Positions 1 through 13,310 are shown, counted from the first letter of the stretch. The stretch: 64,000 bases of DNA from Welwitschia mirabilis (GCA_051453625.1 JBOZIK010000001.1:203057355-203121354), one strand, 5' to 3'. The notes: generated from the letters alone by a model not told the origin. A program made the numbers and translations.

Positions 1-86
1 TTTTTAGGTTATAAGGAGCCTTTTGAACTTTAGTTTTTCATATTATTTGCTAAAGAAATAGAAAACTTTTAACTAGGAATCTCATT
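1..86. repeat. direct repeat, left copy (partner at 3971-4056)
   Basis: The first 86 bases recur at 3971-4056 with one difference (A at 78, G in the partner). Identity ends at base 87. The left edge lies outside the window, so the full length is unknown. Such high identity is unusual here, because other repeat pairs in the window are far more diverged. It may be part of an LTR pair, a recent duplication, or an assembly duplication. Confidence 0.9.
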
Positions 87-735
87 TTATAGACAGAAAA
101 GGAAAGGAAACTAACAGAAAAGTAAAGAAAAAACCCTAGCTGACATGCAAAGTAAAGTTACAAAGAAGTGGCGACAACTCAGGAAAACATTTGGTAAAAC
201 TATGGGAGAACAGTGTCATCTTTATGGTCGTCCGGATGAAGGAGGAGATGACGAGAATTGATGATTAGAACTCTGGTTCTGCTTCAGTTTATTTTCCTGT
301 TGAACTGCATATGAAGTATTATCGACTAGTTCTGGGGTTGTCATCCACTAGTGACGCCTGGACGATGATGTGGACGATAATGTCTGATAGATATATCTTA
401 GTTCGAATGCAAGTTATGTGCATGTGTACTCTGTCTTTTGCTTAGTTGAAGTTGTCGTCCTCACTGTCGTGTGGATGATAGAGGGGACAACAGTCTTTTC
501 TAGATCTTTTATCAGTGGGATTGCTTTGTCATCTTCAAGAATAATGATCCAAAATAGTATTTGTCTGTATTTGTATGAAATGCTTGTGTTTTATCTGATA
601 TTTTCATGTTTTCATCTTGTATTCCTTGATTCTCGATCATCATAAGAACTAAGCAATTATTTGTTAATTCACCTGCAAAATAACTCAGAATACCCTATCA
701 AATACACATAAGTTGGCGGTGCAACAATGCATTTA
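87..735 (+). repeat. LTR-like stretch with GTC/GAC motifs
   Basis: This stretch has several short motifs of the type GTCATCC, GTCGTCC, GGACGATGA and GGATGATAG between about 225 and 490. Its end (about 640-735) resembles 42855-42950; both contain AAATACACATAA followed by TTGGCGGTGC or TTGGCAGTGC. Similar GTC/GAC motifs occur at 43010-43055 and 45285-45375. This suggests a dispersed LTR family whose end may lie near 710. The segment after it does not match a standard plant primer binding site well, so the LTR reading is tentative. I see no protein-coding segment. Confidence 0.4.
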
Positions 736-1684
736 ACCTTTAAAATATCTTCTTTTATATACTCTTTTTTTTTATATTCTCTTGATTGGATGCTTTCACT
801 TACACTTCTTTGTTATGCTACTAACTACATTGTATGATTTACCTTATGAATAATAAAAACAAATATAGTTATGCTATATATATGTATACACATCCACTCG
901 AAAAGAGATTTTACCATAAGTTTCTTCTTGAAAAAATTTGAATCCTATCTTATATGTCCAAATATTATTATTCTTAAATTCTTACATATCTTATGGTAAA
1001 CAAAATCTTTAAAAGCCAAAATCATTAGATGAATTTTAGTATTGTAAGAATTTAAGTTGTAAATTAAGGATATGAAAGTTATAGAGATTTTTTTCCCTAG
1101 TTACTTATTTTGTATTATTCCTTCTTCTCCTTCTTCTTTGGCTTCTTTACCTATTTATGATACTTTTATTAATAGATACATTTTGTCTTTGCAAGGAAAG
1201 CCCAAGTAGGTTAATATAGCTAATGATCTTATTACACATAATATGCATAATCATTAGAATTCCTAAGATATAATTTTTTCTTAAATGAGGTTACTAAATA
1301 TCTTTGTAATGATCCTTATTCTACAAATATTATCTTAACTAAATTACTTGTAAATGCATTCCATCCTTTATAGTTGTAAATTTCTCAAAATTTTCATGTG
1401 AGGGTATCTATGGCTTTTTTTTTTAATCTCTTTTCTTTCTTTTTTCCTTTTTTTTTTGAACTACTAAGAAAACTTCATAAAAAATTATTTAATTTATACT
1501 TTACTATTTTAAAAGATGCTTAAGGATATTACAAGTTATATAACAAATGTTAGCATTTAGGTAGTCCTAAAAAAAAGACATGATATTCCTTTATCCTATT
1601 TATGTTACTGAAATTAATAATATATGATGTATAGATATTATTAGTCTATTTCTTGTGTGTTGATTATGTTACTAATTGATGTGA
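736..1684. other. AT-rich stretch, nothing recognised
   Basis: There is no open frame of note and no recognisable protein fragment. It has several T-runs. It lies between an LTR-like stretch and an integrase relic, so it may be decayed retroelement interior. Confidence 0.5.
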
Positions 1685-1905
1685 GCTATTCCAATTAGAA
1701 TTAATGATGCTAGAGTGGTTGATAAATTTTTGAAAGAGCATATATTTTTTTTCTAATTTGATCATTTTAAGGTCCTCATTGATGATGGAAGTACTCATTT
1801 ATACAATCTAATCATGAATAATATTATGAAAAAATGTGGTATCCTCCATAAAGGTGTTACTCCTTATCATCCATAAGCCAATGGATTATAACAAATGATG
1901 TTCAC
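1685..1905 (+). mobile_element. Ty3/gypsy (Athila-type) integrase relic
   Basis: Plus-strand translation gives a degraded integrase catalytic core. NDARVVDKFLKEHIF (about 1701-1750) is followed by a segment containing LIDDGSTH, which corresponds to the central Asp region, then KCGILHKGVTPYHP with stops where related elements have Gln (ATAAGCCAATGG near 1873). The wording NDA-VV-KFL matches the Athila/Tat branch of plant Ty3/gypsy elements. The fragment is about 70 residues long with several stops, and I found no RT or RNase H next to it. It is a dead remnant, much shorter than a full integrase. Confidence 0.75.
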
Positions 1906-3970
1906 TATCACTGATCTTAGCTCTCTTTCAAGTTACACTAATTGTTTTATCCTTTTCCTTATTAAGAATAACTTTCTCTAGTTTTCCATTCTAAATGTAT
2001 AGAAATAAAATACAAATTCTAGGCCATTTTAGTCTAGGATTTTTTTTAAACATTTTGTATTTTTTTAAAATGATAACATGTGTCTGTTTTAATAAGTGGA
2101 GACAATACTAACTGATTAAGAAAAATTTTACTTTCTCATGCATGAATTATCTTGTTAAGAAAAACAAATTTGGAATTTATATGAGTTCATATTTTAGTTG
2201 ATGTTAGTTGTCTACTAAAAGGCATGATTAATGGTTTACATTCATTTATATATATAGCATCTTATCCTTCCATTTTCTCAAGAAGAAGTACATGTTTGTA
2301 TTTTACTATGTTCTTGTGCCCTTATTTCTACTTTTATAGTATATTCCTTTATACTACATATTAGGGTTATTATTTGTAAACTTGGTATTATCTTTTCATT
2401 TCATCCATCTACATCAAAATTTTGACAAAGTGCTTAAGAGTTATGAAATGTCATTCAATAAGATGTGTTCCTTTCATTTCTATGCCATTATGCATCTCCT
2501 TCTTATTAAAACTTCAAGAAATACTATGAACTATCCACTTCAAAAAGAAGAAGAGGGTTATTTTCCTAATGAAATAAAAACCATTTGTTGCAACCTACAT
2601 GTTTTTATAATGAAGATAAAAATAGGGACGAGAATGAATCTTATGTTCTTACTTTAGTAGTAAAAATAATGAAAACTAGTATTACTCCTTTTTTAATTGA
2701 TTTTTTGTATTTACCTAATGAAGAGTATCATGGATATCATTTGAAGAATGATCTCTACAAGTTATGTGATGATCCTGAAGGTGAATATACTCTAAATATG
2801 TAGGAAGGTTTACAATTTAAACATATTTTAAAAATTAGCTTAGATTTATTAGATTTAGCCTTCAAAATATTTCCCTTTCTTTACATGTATGCATATTCCT
2901 CCACCCCCTACTTCCCTCTTCCTTACTAATGTATTTGTGTGTGTAGACATATCATTCACAATACTAGGATGTTTAACATTTGCAAGTTTTTTCTTTTTCT
3001 TTGTCTTGAAATAAGTAATAAAGCATACCAAAAAGTTTTACTTATTCTCCCTTTTTAAGGATTTAATTATGCATGTCATTAGTAGTCTTAATGTTAATGT
3101 AAGTTCTTAGAATATTAGTGTTGTTCCATTGATTATAGATCATTAACTTTCATAAATAAAGAGATCCAAAGAACTAGAGTGAGATACAAGAAAATAGGTA
3201 AAAACTTATTAATCTATTAAAGAAGGACAAAATAAATAGAAGTAAACATAGTGGCTTCTATCACCTATCCTCACTTATTCCTAAGAATAAACATGAGTCA
3301 CAAGGATGGTGTCAAAGAGATATAAGAATTGGCTAAAAAACTTTTAAAGCAAAATGATGAAGGATCAAGAGGAAATCATGCAAAAGATTAAAACAGGTGA
3401 GGTCCAAGCTTGATAAGATTCATAGAATCTTTACTTTAGAGAGGGTCCTCATAAATTTCCTTCAAGACGCTCTCCCTTAGTGTTCTTTCTTCCTTATCCC
3501 CTCATTTGCCTCCCTTATATGTTCTTTCCTATCCTTTTTAGATATTCTTTCCCATGTTCAGAATTTCTTTTTATATTTCTAATACTTTCCTTTAATTAAG
3601 TAATAGAAGCGTATTTAGTTTTCCTTTAAGAACTTAATCATTAAAATTATATGTCCTTTTAATGGTTTCTAAATTAATATCTTGAGTGGGTTATGTAAGG
3701 AATTAAAATATTTTAGATTTTAAAATCATATCATGCCTTAATATAGCATAAAAACCACATAATTTGCTTTTTTTTAACTTATTTTGAAAGACTAGAAATT
3801 TTGAGGAAAATATTGAAACTTATAGATAAAACTTTAATTTTAAAACATATAATATTTTATGTCCTTTTTAACTTGGTGTGTGTAGCATAAGAAATAGATT
3901 CCTTTCAAGTTAAATGTTTTTAAGCTAATTTGAATATTTTTTTTTGAGATAGAATGAGATACATATATAT
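1906..3970. other. AT-rich stretch downstream of integrase relic
   Basis: No family could be recognised. Two overlapping plus-strand open frames (2382-2657 and 2585-2803) encode unfamiliar low-complexity peptides without a visible domain. Position after an integrase suggests the 3' part of a retroelement, but no polypurine tract plus LTR start can be pointed to. Confidence 0.4.
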
Positions 3971-4056
3971 TTTTTAGGTTATAAGGAGCCTTTTGAACTT
4001 TAGTTTTTCATATTATTTGCTAAAGAAATAGAAAACTTTTAACTAGGGATCTCATT
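3971..4056. repeat. direct repeat, right copy
   Basis: This copy matches 1-86 at 85 of 86 positions. The sequences to the right of the two copies differ completely. The copies lie 3970 bases apart with the Athila-type integrase relic between them. No TG...CA ends or target site duplication were found to prove an LTR pair. Confidence 0.9.
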
Positions 4057-4531
4057 ATAGTTTAATTTGTATAGTATTTTCCTCTTAAATTTAATAAATC
4101 AATTATTTTAAGGCCATAAATTCCATATTTAATAATAGTTTTTAACTAATCAAAATTTAATCTTAATTATTACTAAACTTTTACTATAAAAGATTAGTAC
4201 TTGGTATTGACTTTGCAGACATGCTAATTTAGTTAATTTTTAGTTGAATGCATAAATTTCAACTTAACTACAACCTTCATTAGATTCACAATGGCATTGG
4301 TGTTCCCAAGGATGATGGATTTCACAAATATTAAGATAAATATCAACCACTGAATAATAAATTAAAATTAAAAAAAATTAGAAAAAGTTAAACAAATGCC
4401 AAAAATTAAAAAATTACAAAAAATATTAACTTGATTAATCTTAATGAGTAAGTAATCTCTCTTTAACTAGATAAAATAAACCTTATGCTAATAAATAATA
4501 AGTCATGCATCTTGATCCTTCACTTTACATT

Positions 4532-4915
4532 AGAATAATATTATTTAATCTTAATGTTTTACCATTCTTTCTCTCACCCAAAATTACTATGACATGTTAC
4601 GTCATCCTCCTCGCCTAGTTTAATAGGTTAAGCCAAGTTACTTAGTTGCCTTTCCACCTCATTTGCACACCTTTAGTTCTCTCCAAGTTAAGTCTTATAG
4701 ATGTGTCATTCTAGTCTAGAGTTAAGTTTAGGTAGTTATCAATTAACGAATATTTCCTTATTGAAGTCTTTCCCTTTTGAATTCTTTCTCGTTTTGTATC
4801 TCTATTCCTAGCTAGTTAAGTCAACTAGCATTTTGCATGTACTTGCCTATAAATTAAAGCAAGCTATACTATTTGAAGTTAATAAAAAAGTGAAGTTCTG
4901 ATTCAAAACTCTTCT
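4532..4915 (+). repeat. tandem LTR-like unit 1
   Basis: This unit is repeated at 5104-5508 with a period of about 572. Shared blocks are GAATAATATTATTTAA at the left, GATCATCCTCCTC or GTCATCCTCCTC, CACCTTTAGTTCTCTC, and AAGTTAATAAAAAAGTGAA or its variant at the right. A TATA-like ATAAATTAAAGC and an AATAAA-type signal near the right edge suggest LTR promoter and polyadenylation regions. No coding remnant lies between the two units. Confidence 0.6.
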
Positions 4916-5103
4916 TGCTCTTCCTTGCTCCTACGGACTTTACAACTGCTATTAAAGCCCTAGATACATTGCTTGGACTTCTTGTCAGCTCTTTGATCTT
5001 TTTTCTTATTGTAGTTATCTTTCTATTTCTTGAAAATTCTTTGAGCACTTGGCTTCTTGTTAGTTCACTTTTTCATACATGATGGTTTTTTTCCTTTAGG
5101 TTA

Positions 5104-5508
5104 GAATAATATTATTTAACCATAACTTTTCACTTTTCTTTATCTCGTCTAATATCATTAAACCATGTGGGATCATCCTCCTCATCCACCTAAGAGTTAG
5201 TTTAGTTTAGTAAGTTAAGGCAATTTAAGTAGTTGCTTTTCTATCTCATCTCTGCACCTTTAGTTCTCTCTTAGTTAAGTCTTACAAATGTGTCATTTCA
5301 ATTTGGATTTTAGTTTAGGTAATTACCAATTAATAAATTATTCCTTATTGAATTCTTTGTCTTTTGGATTCTTTTTCCTTTTACATCTCTAATCCTTTCT
5401 AGTTAGGTTAAGTTTCATTTTTGCATGTAATTCCTATAGCTTAGAGGAAGATCTATTATTTAAAGTTAATGAAAAAGTGAATTTTTAATTTCAAAGTTTT
5501 GTTTCTTT
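5104..5508 (+). repeat. tandem LTR-like unit 2
   Basis: This is the second unit of the pair starting at 4532, with the same block order and clear divergence from unit 1. The spacer between units (4916-5103) is only about 190 bases and CT-rich. Two LTR-like units this close usually result from recombination between elements, or from tandem duplication of a solo LTR. Confidence 0.6.
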
Positions 5509-6060
5509 TCATTTCTCTTACAAATTTTACACCTTAATGAATTAAGCAAGTCAACTTAAATATAAATCCTAAGGCTCTAACACCATAATTTATCTTAATA
5601 CTTAAGCATTATTCAATCATCTAATCATCACTATTTTATCATAGGATCTTTTTATTTGTATCCATATTCCTTGTTCTTTTTCCTTATTTCCTTTGATTGC
5701 ATTATCGCTTCCATAGCTATATAAAGGCTTGTCATACCACAAGGTTCTAAACCTCTTTTCTCCCTTCCTAAGGATATAAGAATGATTATTTCATAAGGAA
5801 ACTTCCTAGCCAAGCATAAGAGCATATTTTAGACCTAAGTTCTATTCACTATATTATTTTTGTTACTAGTTAATAGAATTTAACTGGTCATTAGATATCC
5901 TTTTTTTATTTTTGGTCATTGATGAATTTATGATTACTTCCATTACAATAATGCATTTTTTTTTTTTTTTTTGAATTTGATTTAGTTCCTTTAACATTTT
6001 ATTAGGATGTTACTAGAGTAGATAAGTAATGTGTTGGTCTATGACATCTTTCGTGCTTTC

Positions 6061-9000
6061 AAACAATATAAGATTTTCCAGATCAATAAGTAATCTAGAT
6101 AATCAAAAGATAGATAATGAAGTCTTCTTCTACAATCATTACACTATATAGAAATAAAGGTATCTGCATAAAATAGATTAACTGAAATCATAATCAAATG
6201 ATTAGAAGAGTGAATCCACAGTGAAAATTGAAGTAATGGAAAAAATTTTAATATGATGTGATTAACTCTAACAAGAAGTTAAATCCAACTTCTATCTTAA
6301 AAAAATGGGGTGGGGGAGGAAGAAAGAAACAATCCAGTTTGTAATGAAGGCATCTTGTGACGGTTTATTACATTTGTTACAAGAAATTAATATCTTATGC
6401 CATACCATAATCAAATAATCACATTCTAATCTAATCATTAGTTTGTAATCCAATGTCTTCTTTCATTTAAGAGATGCAAGATTTTTAGATACATGTTGTT
6501 ATTATATAAAAAGATGAATCATTGAATAACTGAGATGATAGAACTAAAGGGAATATGTAATCCATTAAGAAGTCTAATCCTAGGCATGAAACCTTTACAA
6601 GTTGTAACCAATTCATGTAACATGCCTACACCATAGAACAATGGTAGTACCAAGAATGTGTAGTGTATGCACCTAATTCTCAACATACCAAAAACTTCAA
6701 ATAAACATAGAACCAATAAAAGTCCCATGATAGTCCATCCACATATCATTTATTACAAATTTTAAATCGTTTATTTATTATTTATCTATATACATAGTCC
6801 CTTAACTTGATTACTTGAAAAATCGACTAGATCATTTTAAAAATTTATTAATTAGGTAATGACTTTAAAAATAACAAGAGTATTAATGTGGATAACACAA
6901 TCAAAGTGACACAGTTTGTTACAAGATTGCATATGATGCTTGCTAAAATAGTGAAATAATATCAACCAGATGCATTATTCAAAACCATTAATAAAGTAAA
7001 AATAGGTGAGAATAAAGATAAACCTATTTATTCTAAGAAGCAAGAAGTTGTATCAGCACCTAAACATAGCCCTTGAAATTAACATAACATAAATATTAAA
7101 TATTAAATTTTAAATAATCAAGCATCCCAAAATAACAAATCCATGTCCAGATTACAACACTAGTAGAAATGAAACAATGGTAAGTTCTCTAATGGATTAA
7201 AATTGAGTAACAAGGAGGGTTGAATTAAATTTCATGATCTACATTTGACTAGAAATTATCCAAAAGTATTAGGAGAAAAAAGGTAGTAATAATAGTAAAC
7301 TCCAATAGTAGAAGAATGGGAAGTTATACACTATATTAACACTACTAAGATGGAATAATAAGTAGCAATTTTCAAAACACCAAGTTTATTATTAGTTAGG
7401 AAAACACAATTTTATTTTTAAAATAACACATTCATTTATTTCTCTAAAATTAGCAAATGAATTAAATATTAAAAAGCTAAGTTAATTTTAATAAAATTAA
7501 GTACCTAATGGATCCACTGTATCATCAACATTGGTCTTTCAAGGATATTCAACCAAAACTAATAATAGGGATTTTGAAGAAAATCTTGTAGTTTTGGGCT
7601 TAGAAAGATTTGAAAGTATTTCTAGCATGGATTAGTTAAGTTCACATACTGCTCTCATAGATTGCTATAATAGATCTATAGCCTTGAAAATATCATAATA
7701 GTCCAAGCATATCCTACAAAGCTTAAATAAGAAAATCACCTGCAACATGCACAACAAAAAAAAAAAAAAGATCAAATAAATTTTGAAAAAAGCTAAGGTT
7801 CATTTGTCAATAAAGATCAACTAATTAGACAAGGGTCTTGTGTCAATTTAAGAATGCCTATGACTAGGAAATTCGCAATTGTATTTCAGAAAGAGTGAAT
7901 TAGGTATCCTAAGAGCATCTTTTTTAATTGATTTACCTTTTGTTGCAGATTTATATTACTAGTTAATGGAAGTTGATCCACAACTAGATTTTTCCCCTCA
8001 TCATTGATGCATTTATGATTGCTTACATTAAAGTTATAAATATTGACTATGATTTTTATAATTAGTATTTAATATTTAATAGCTTAAGATGATTGATATG
8101 TTAGACCTACAACATCTATCTTACTTTTTGTTTCTTACTTTATGTTTCCTATACTAAAACATCATTAAAAGTTAAACTCTAAAAACACAATAATAATATA
8201 ATTAATAAAAGATACAAAGTAAAAAGAGATATAACTCTTTAAACATAAATTGTCATAGAAAATATAAACTAGTAAAGTTATGCATAAGAGAAAATATTAC
8301 CAAGTCTTGTTAAGATCAAACTTATGATCCTCCAAGATATCATAATCAAATAAGAATGATATCACTCAAACTCTGGTTAAGTTCTCACATGATATGGGAG
8401 CCATGGAAATAAAAGAGTTATAAGTTTAGAAATAACATTAGAGTATTTCAAATTATCCCATCTAAGCAATGGCATCCACAACCAATAAAAATTCAATCAT
8501 TCTTAATGAGGAGATAATCAAGGAGTTCATAAGGTCTTATGGTTAAGAAAGTAGATCTAGAGCAATATGAGAAAAATATAGCTCTACCAAAAATAACTCA
8601 ATATGTTCGATCAATTATTAGACATGGAAGACAATCTAAAAGGATCTTAAAATTATAAGATATGAAAGACATCTGAATGATTCTTTCAAGTACAAGGTAC
8701 AGAAAAGCTATTGGAATCTTCCACCAATAGAATGATTAATCAAAAAATGTACTTGCCACCTATGAGAAGATCATAATACTATCATCCCTCAGTGAAGATG
8801 TAAATCATATTGTAGTTAATGAGGAAACTACATGCATTACATAGATCAACCTCCACAACATGTACGAAATGCTTATTGATTAAAAGATGAAAACTCTTAC
8901 AAGATACATGGAAATGATCCATCTAAGTGAAGGAACCTCACGAAAATCACCCATATCATATAGAATCAATAAGTAAGCAACTACAAAAATAAGGTAAAAT

Positions 9001-9539
9001 ATTTTCAAACTCTAATCTTAAACATTATGTCCTATGAGCATTGTCTCATGAGTTTGATCTCGTGATAACATTCATTAAATCCATAAAGAGGCATTTAGAA
9101 AGAGTAACATATAAGCAGTAGGTGAAGTTCATGCAAGATCATATAACAAAAGTGGGATTTAAATTTACTAGAGGTAGCTAATACCAAAGATGGAGTGGAA
9201 AATGCTATAGGTTTAATGAGATATCATGAGAAATAGATATATGTGAGAATGATATACTTTTTTGGAAGCTGTAACAAGGTTAAATGATCCACATAGAGAC
9301 GTTGGAGTAACTCAAACAATTTTTATGATAATAAGTTAAAGGAAAAAGATGGGGAAAAAATGATTTAGGAAAAAACTCATAAGAATCAACAATGTATGGG
9401 ATATGATGATTTGATTGGTTTTATCTCATAATTATATATAAATGCCCAAAAGTTAACTCATAGAAAATAGAACTATGGTGGTTGGTGCAAAGTGTGTGAT
9501 ATCATATCTTGATGAAAATAATAAAATAATATTTATTCT
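6061..9539. other. AT-rich stretch, mostly unrecognised
   Basis: I see no convincing gene. The minus-strand open frame at 6519-6749 is short, hydrophobic and unfamiliar. A segment near 7955-8165 belongs to repeat family R1. From about 8700 onward the DNA may be the decayed gag region of the Copia element whose protease relic begins near 9545, but no CCHC knuckle could be fixed. Confidence 0.4.
7955..8165 (+). repeat. fragment of dispersed repeat family R1
   Basis: It shares TTACTAGTTAATGGAA with TTACTAGTTAATAGAA (near 5861), and CATTGATGCATTTATGATT with the copies near 5920 and 28760. Like the 28 kb copy it continues into a segment with GATTGATATGTTAGA or GATAAATGATATGTTA. It is a short, diverged third copy. 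Confidence 0.5.
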
Positions 9540-12500
9540 TGACATTGATATATTGATTCTAGTAGCAACAAATATGTTACAAGTTGTAAAAATTTATTTC
9601 ATAATTTTCAAGAAAAAATGAGATAAAAGCTAAATTTGTAAACGATCAACTAATGAACTTTAAAGCAAAAGATTTGGTATTTTTATATCTTGATACTAGA
9701 AATATTATAATATATATTACTAACCATACTTTAAGAAAAATTTGTTATCCACATACTAGTTATTGAAGGAAGGTTATCATGTAATATTTGGTAGAGATCA
9801 ATGTAACAACTTTGTTGTTAACAACACAAGAGATGATCATGTTGTAGGCACAAGATACAATATTCAAGAAATTCATGTGTTAAGCTATAAGCATGATATT
9901 CTCCTTACCATTATGAATTAGAATGCCACTAAAAGTTAACACAAAATATTAAATCATGTTAACTTCAAATGTGTATATAATATTCATAGAATTGCATGTC
10001 TTGTACTTGCATTAGAAAAAACTAGAGATAATTGTGTAAATTATGGTATGAAAAAAAGTAATCTATGCTAATAAGCTCAAACTATCCTATGCTAATAAGC
10101 TAAAATGTTGTGATATGAAAATGTAGAAACCCTTCAAACCTTTACATCCAAATGTTGAAATCATCAAAAGTGTATTAACTAAAGTAAGACATATCTTTTA
10201 TCTAATTGTCATGGATGATTATACATCATATAACTAGCTATAATTGAGGCAACATAAGTAGAAACGTTGTATTATTTCTAGACCTTTTATAAAAAGGTAC
10301 AAGCTAGCATAGATATGAAGATTGCATAAGTATAAAGGGATATGAGTGAAGAATATATTTTATACAACCTTTTAGACTTTCTATTTAAAAAAGAGCTAGA
10401 ACATATACCACTGACTCTACATCTTCCATTTAAAAAACACATAGGATAAATAAGAAATTAGGTAATTAAAGAAAGGACAAGATGTTTGTTGAAGAAACTA
10501 AAATATATATAAACTAGTAGAAAGAAGATACATTAACTATGGGATTCATTATAAATTAATTACCTACAAAATGTTTTAAAAGTGGTTATCTTATACAAGA
10601 TGTGGTTTAGATGTAAACTTGATGTAATCCATCTTAAGTCTTTTGTTGTAAAGAACGCTATTGCATTCGATCTATGTTTAATTACACAAAAATAGAATAT
10701 CAAGTAATTCTCTAGGTATATAAAAATAGACAAAGTGTATAGACTCTGTGATCCTAATACGAAGAATGTGATTATCTCATGAGATGTAAGATTTTTTAAA
10801 GAGGAAATATGTGAAGAGCTAAAACATATTGAAATGGAAGGCTTGATGGACATCAATAATTGCTTGTGTGGATTAGACTTGAAGGAAGAATAAATTCACA
10901 AGACAAACATAAAGACTAAGGAAGCCTTACCAAGAGATAATATCATTAAGGTACTAGATCTATATAATGAGAATGCTATAGAAAGGCAGAAAGGAAGAAG
11001 AAAACTTCCTACTAAGAGCTCTTGATAAAGCAAGATAACATGGAAAATGAAATGTTACAAAAACCCATGTGATGATTAGAGCTAACAAAAAATAAAGCTA
11101 AGGAAAAGAGAAGACAAAGTTTAAGTTACCAAAAAGTGTACATGCTTCTCTAAGGACACCTCACTAGAAGGTAGCAATGGGCTAAATAATATGAGCTAAG
11201 AATGAAGAAGGCAATGTTGAAAGTGGTATCAAAACCAACAAAGTGCCTAAACATAGCAGAATTAAAGTAATACTTGCCATGAAGTTCAACATAAATGAAA
11301 TCTTATCAAATTACAAGGTGTCTTATGGAAAAATGTTATAGCTAAAAATATAATATTGGTTCCCATGGCTAGAATGAAAACTTTCTAGCTAATAAGGCAT
11401 CTTGTTTCACAATGTAATTGAAATTATACTATATCAATATAAAAGCAACACTTTGACATGGGGAACCACATGAAGAAATGTATTTTAAATCCCTACCAAG
11501 ATATGGTATTCCAAAAAAATTTGTGTGTAAGATTAAAAAACAAACTAAAAAAAAAAAGAAAAAGAAAAAGAAATGCTAATGAACTTCATTCAGAGTATAG
11601 TACCATAAAGTGAAAGATTTCCTTTTGGCTTACTAGTTTAAGTAATCCCTCTTAAATGCAAACTTATTCAAAAGAAACAAAAATAGCAATATCATTCTAA
11701 TAGTTGCATTTCATGTTACTGATCTTTTATTAATGGTCATGAACATCATACATGTACAACACTTTGGAAAGTAGCTAAGTGCAATCTTCGATTTGCTAGA
11801 TATAAGGCTTATACATTATTATCTTCAAATGGAGATAATGTAGACAATTAAGTGATTAAAAATATTTGTGGGACATTTATACTAAATACTTCATTCAAAA
11901 CATAAGAGGCAACAATATACCATGTGATCTTGGATTTGATCTATTTATAATAGATGAGCAAGGGGTAAAGAAAACCTAGTATTCACAAGTTATCAAAAAA
12001 TTATAGTATTTATCTAACATCAGATCAGATGTATAACATGTTAACAACATCTTTTCATTGTTCATGTAAAAACCTCAAATTCATCGTATGAATAAAGTGA
12101 TACATGTGCAACAATATGTAAATGGATACTTAACTATGTATTAAGTCTAAGAATTTCTCTATAGAATTATATGCTTATGTAGATCTCGATGATGTAATAG
12201 ATAAGATTACCAAAAGATATCATACTAGATACATAGTAATTTTAGGAACTTGTATAGTAGAATAGCAGAAGACTATATTGTGTATCCCATTCATCCAAGG
12301 CATCTTGGTATAAGTGCCTAAATGAGGTTATAATAGAACATATAAGGTTGAATGATCTATTACGTGATCTTAGCACTACAATATCGCTGTCTATCATGAT
12401 ATTTAATGAAAATCAAGCTACTATGACTAAAGAGTCCTGTATATAGTGAGTAAACTAAACATATTGACAAGAAGCTACATGCCATACGAGAAGATGAAGA

Positions 12501-12652
12501 TAATGGAACCATGAATGTATAATATTCTTCAACAAAGAAAAATACAACAAATGAATTCACAAAGTTGCTAAACTACCAGAATTCCTTTCTTGTAATACAG
12601 TAACCTTGTACTACAAGGACACATCATAAAACATGACTAAGAGGGAAGGGGA
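9540..12652 (+). mobile_element. decayed Ty1/Copia element, pol region
   Basis: The plus strand carries scattered Copia pol motifs in the standard order. A protease-like IDSSSNKYVTS..LFHNF is near 9556-9600. GAG-pre-integrase/integrase remnants run from about 9930 to 10840, including LIVMDDYT (near 10200), a segment with ASIDMKIA, and YRLCDPNTKNVIIS (10738-10780), the usual end of Copia integrase. An RT scrap CVRLKN is near 11525. RNase H remnants span about 12060-12560, including DLDDVIDKITKRYHT and NENQAT. Frameshifts and stops are frequent and much of RT is missing. A polypurine tract ends it at 12652. The element cannot encode working proteins. The 5' LTR was not found. Confidence 0.8.
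12639..12652 (+). other. polypurine tract of Copia element
   Basis: AAGAGGGAAGGGGA is an uninterrupted 14-base purine run right after the RNase H remnant and directly before TGTGCAAATT, which fits a TG-starting 3' LTR. This is the position where plus-strand DNA priming occurs in LTR retrotransposons. Confidence 0.7.
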
Positions 12653-13310
12653 TGTGCAAATTATAGTTTCTTTCATACTTGTCTTATTAAATATTCATTA
12701 TTTCTAATTAATAATATTTATGTGTTAAATAATTTATTATGTTCAAAGTTATTTATTACACGTCCAATTAAACAAAGATGGGTATAAAGATAAATTTGAG
12801 TCTTTGCAAGATGTCAAGAAAAGCACCTCAATAAAACAATCTTAGAGGAAATGTTAGGAATAATATAAAACACATAAGAATCATGGTGCCTAAAATGAGA
12901 TAACTAAGAGTAGCTTAGAGGAAGTCAAACTTCTCAATACCAAGACTATGCTTTTGAAGAAATTAATAACTCTTCAAATAGTGATGTAATTGGAGAAACA
13001 TGTGAAAGAAATAAATGAGATACTAGACACACACGCAAACCAAAAAAAGAAGTGTCAAAGACATAATGGGAACTCTTTGCTTGCTAAAAGAGAGTAAGAA
13101 GGATCAAGTTTTGGAGGAGGTAACTCGTGACAAAGTCCTAGTTCAAACATGTATCGAGCCTCCATAAGTATTATAAAAAGTAGTAATGAACAAGTGTACG
13201 AAGATCTTCTGATCCTTCTGTAAAACCCCCTACACAACTTGTTTCCATATACATGCTTTTGTAAATCAAAATCTCTTAGTGTAAACACCAAATTTTCTAA
13301 TAATGAAAGA
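12653..13310 (+). mobile_element. probable 3' LTR of the Copia element
   Basis: The left edge is supported by the polypurine tract and the TG start. The right edge is uncertain: a candidate lies around 13270-13310 (AGTGTAAACACCAAATTTTC). With no 5' LTR visible, the length could not be checked. A minus-strand open frame at 13055-13291 has no recognisable domain and is probably chance. Confidence 0.4.

Larger units (their letters stand above)
4140..6060 (+). repeat. dispersed repeat family R1, interrupted copy
   Basis: The outer parts (about 4140-4460 and 5560-6060) align loosely with 28060-28940. Shared landmarks in order are a segment about a poly-A-rich TTAGAAAAA stretch, a promoter-like TATATAAAGGCTTGTCAT near 5719, the phrase ATTTCATAAGGAAA, and GATGAATTTATGATTA near 5925. 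The middle is occupied by a tandem LTR-like pair (4532-5508) that the copy at 28 kb lacks. R1 may itself be an LTR, since the TATA-like box is followed by CT-rich sequence. Similarity was judged by eye. Confidence 0.5.

Noticed and set aside
1-4056. A complete young LTR element with 86-base LTR ends
   Set aside because: There are no TG...CA ends, no primer site after base 86, no polypurine tract before 3971, and the interior is heavily decayed.
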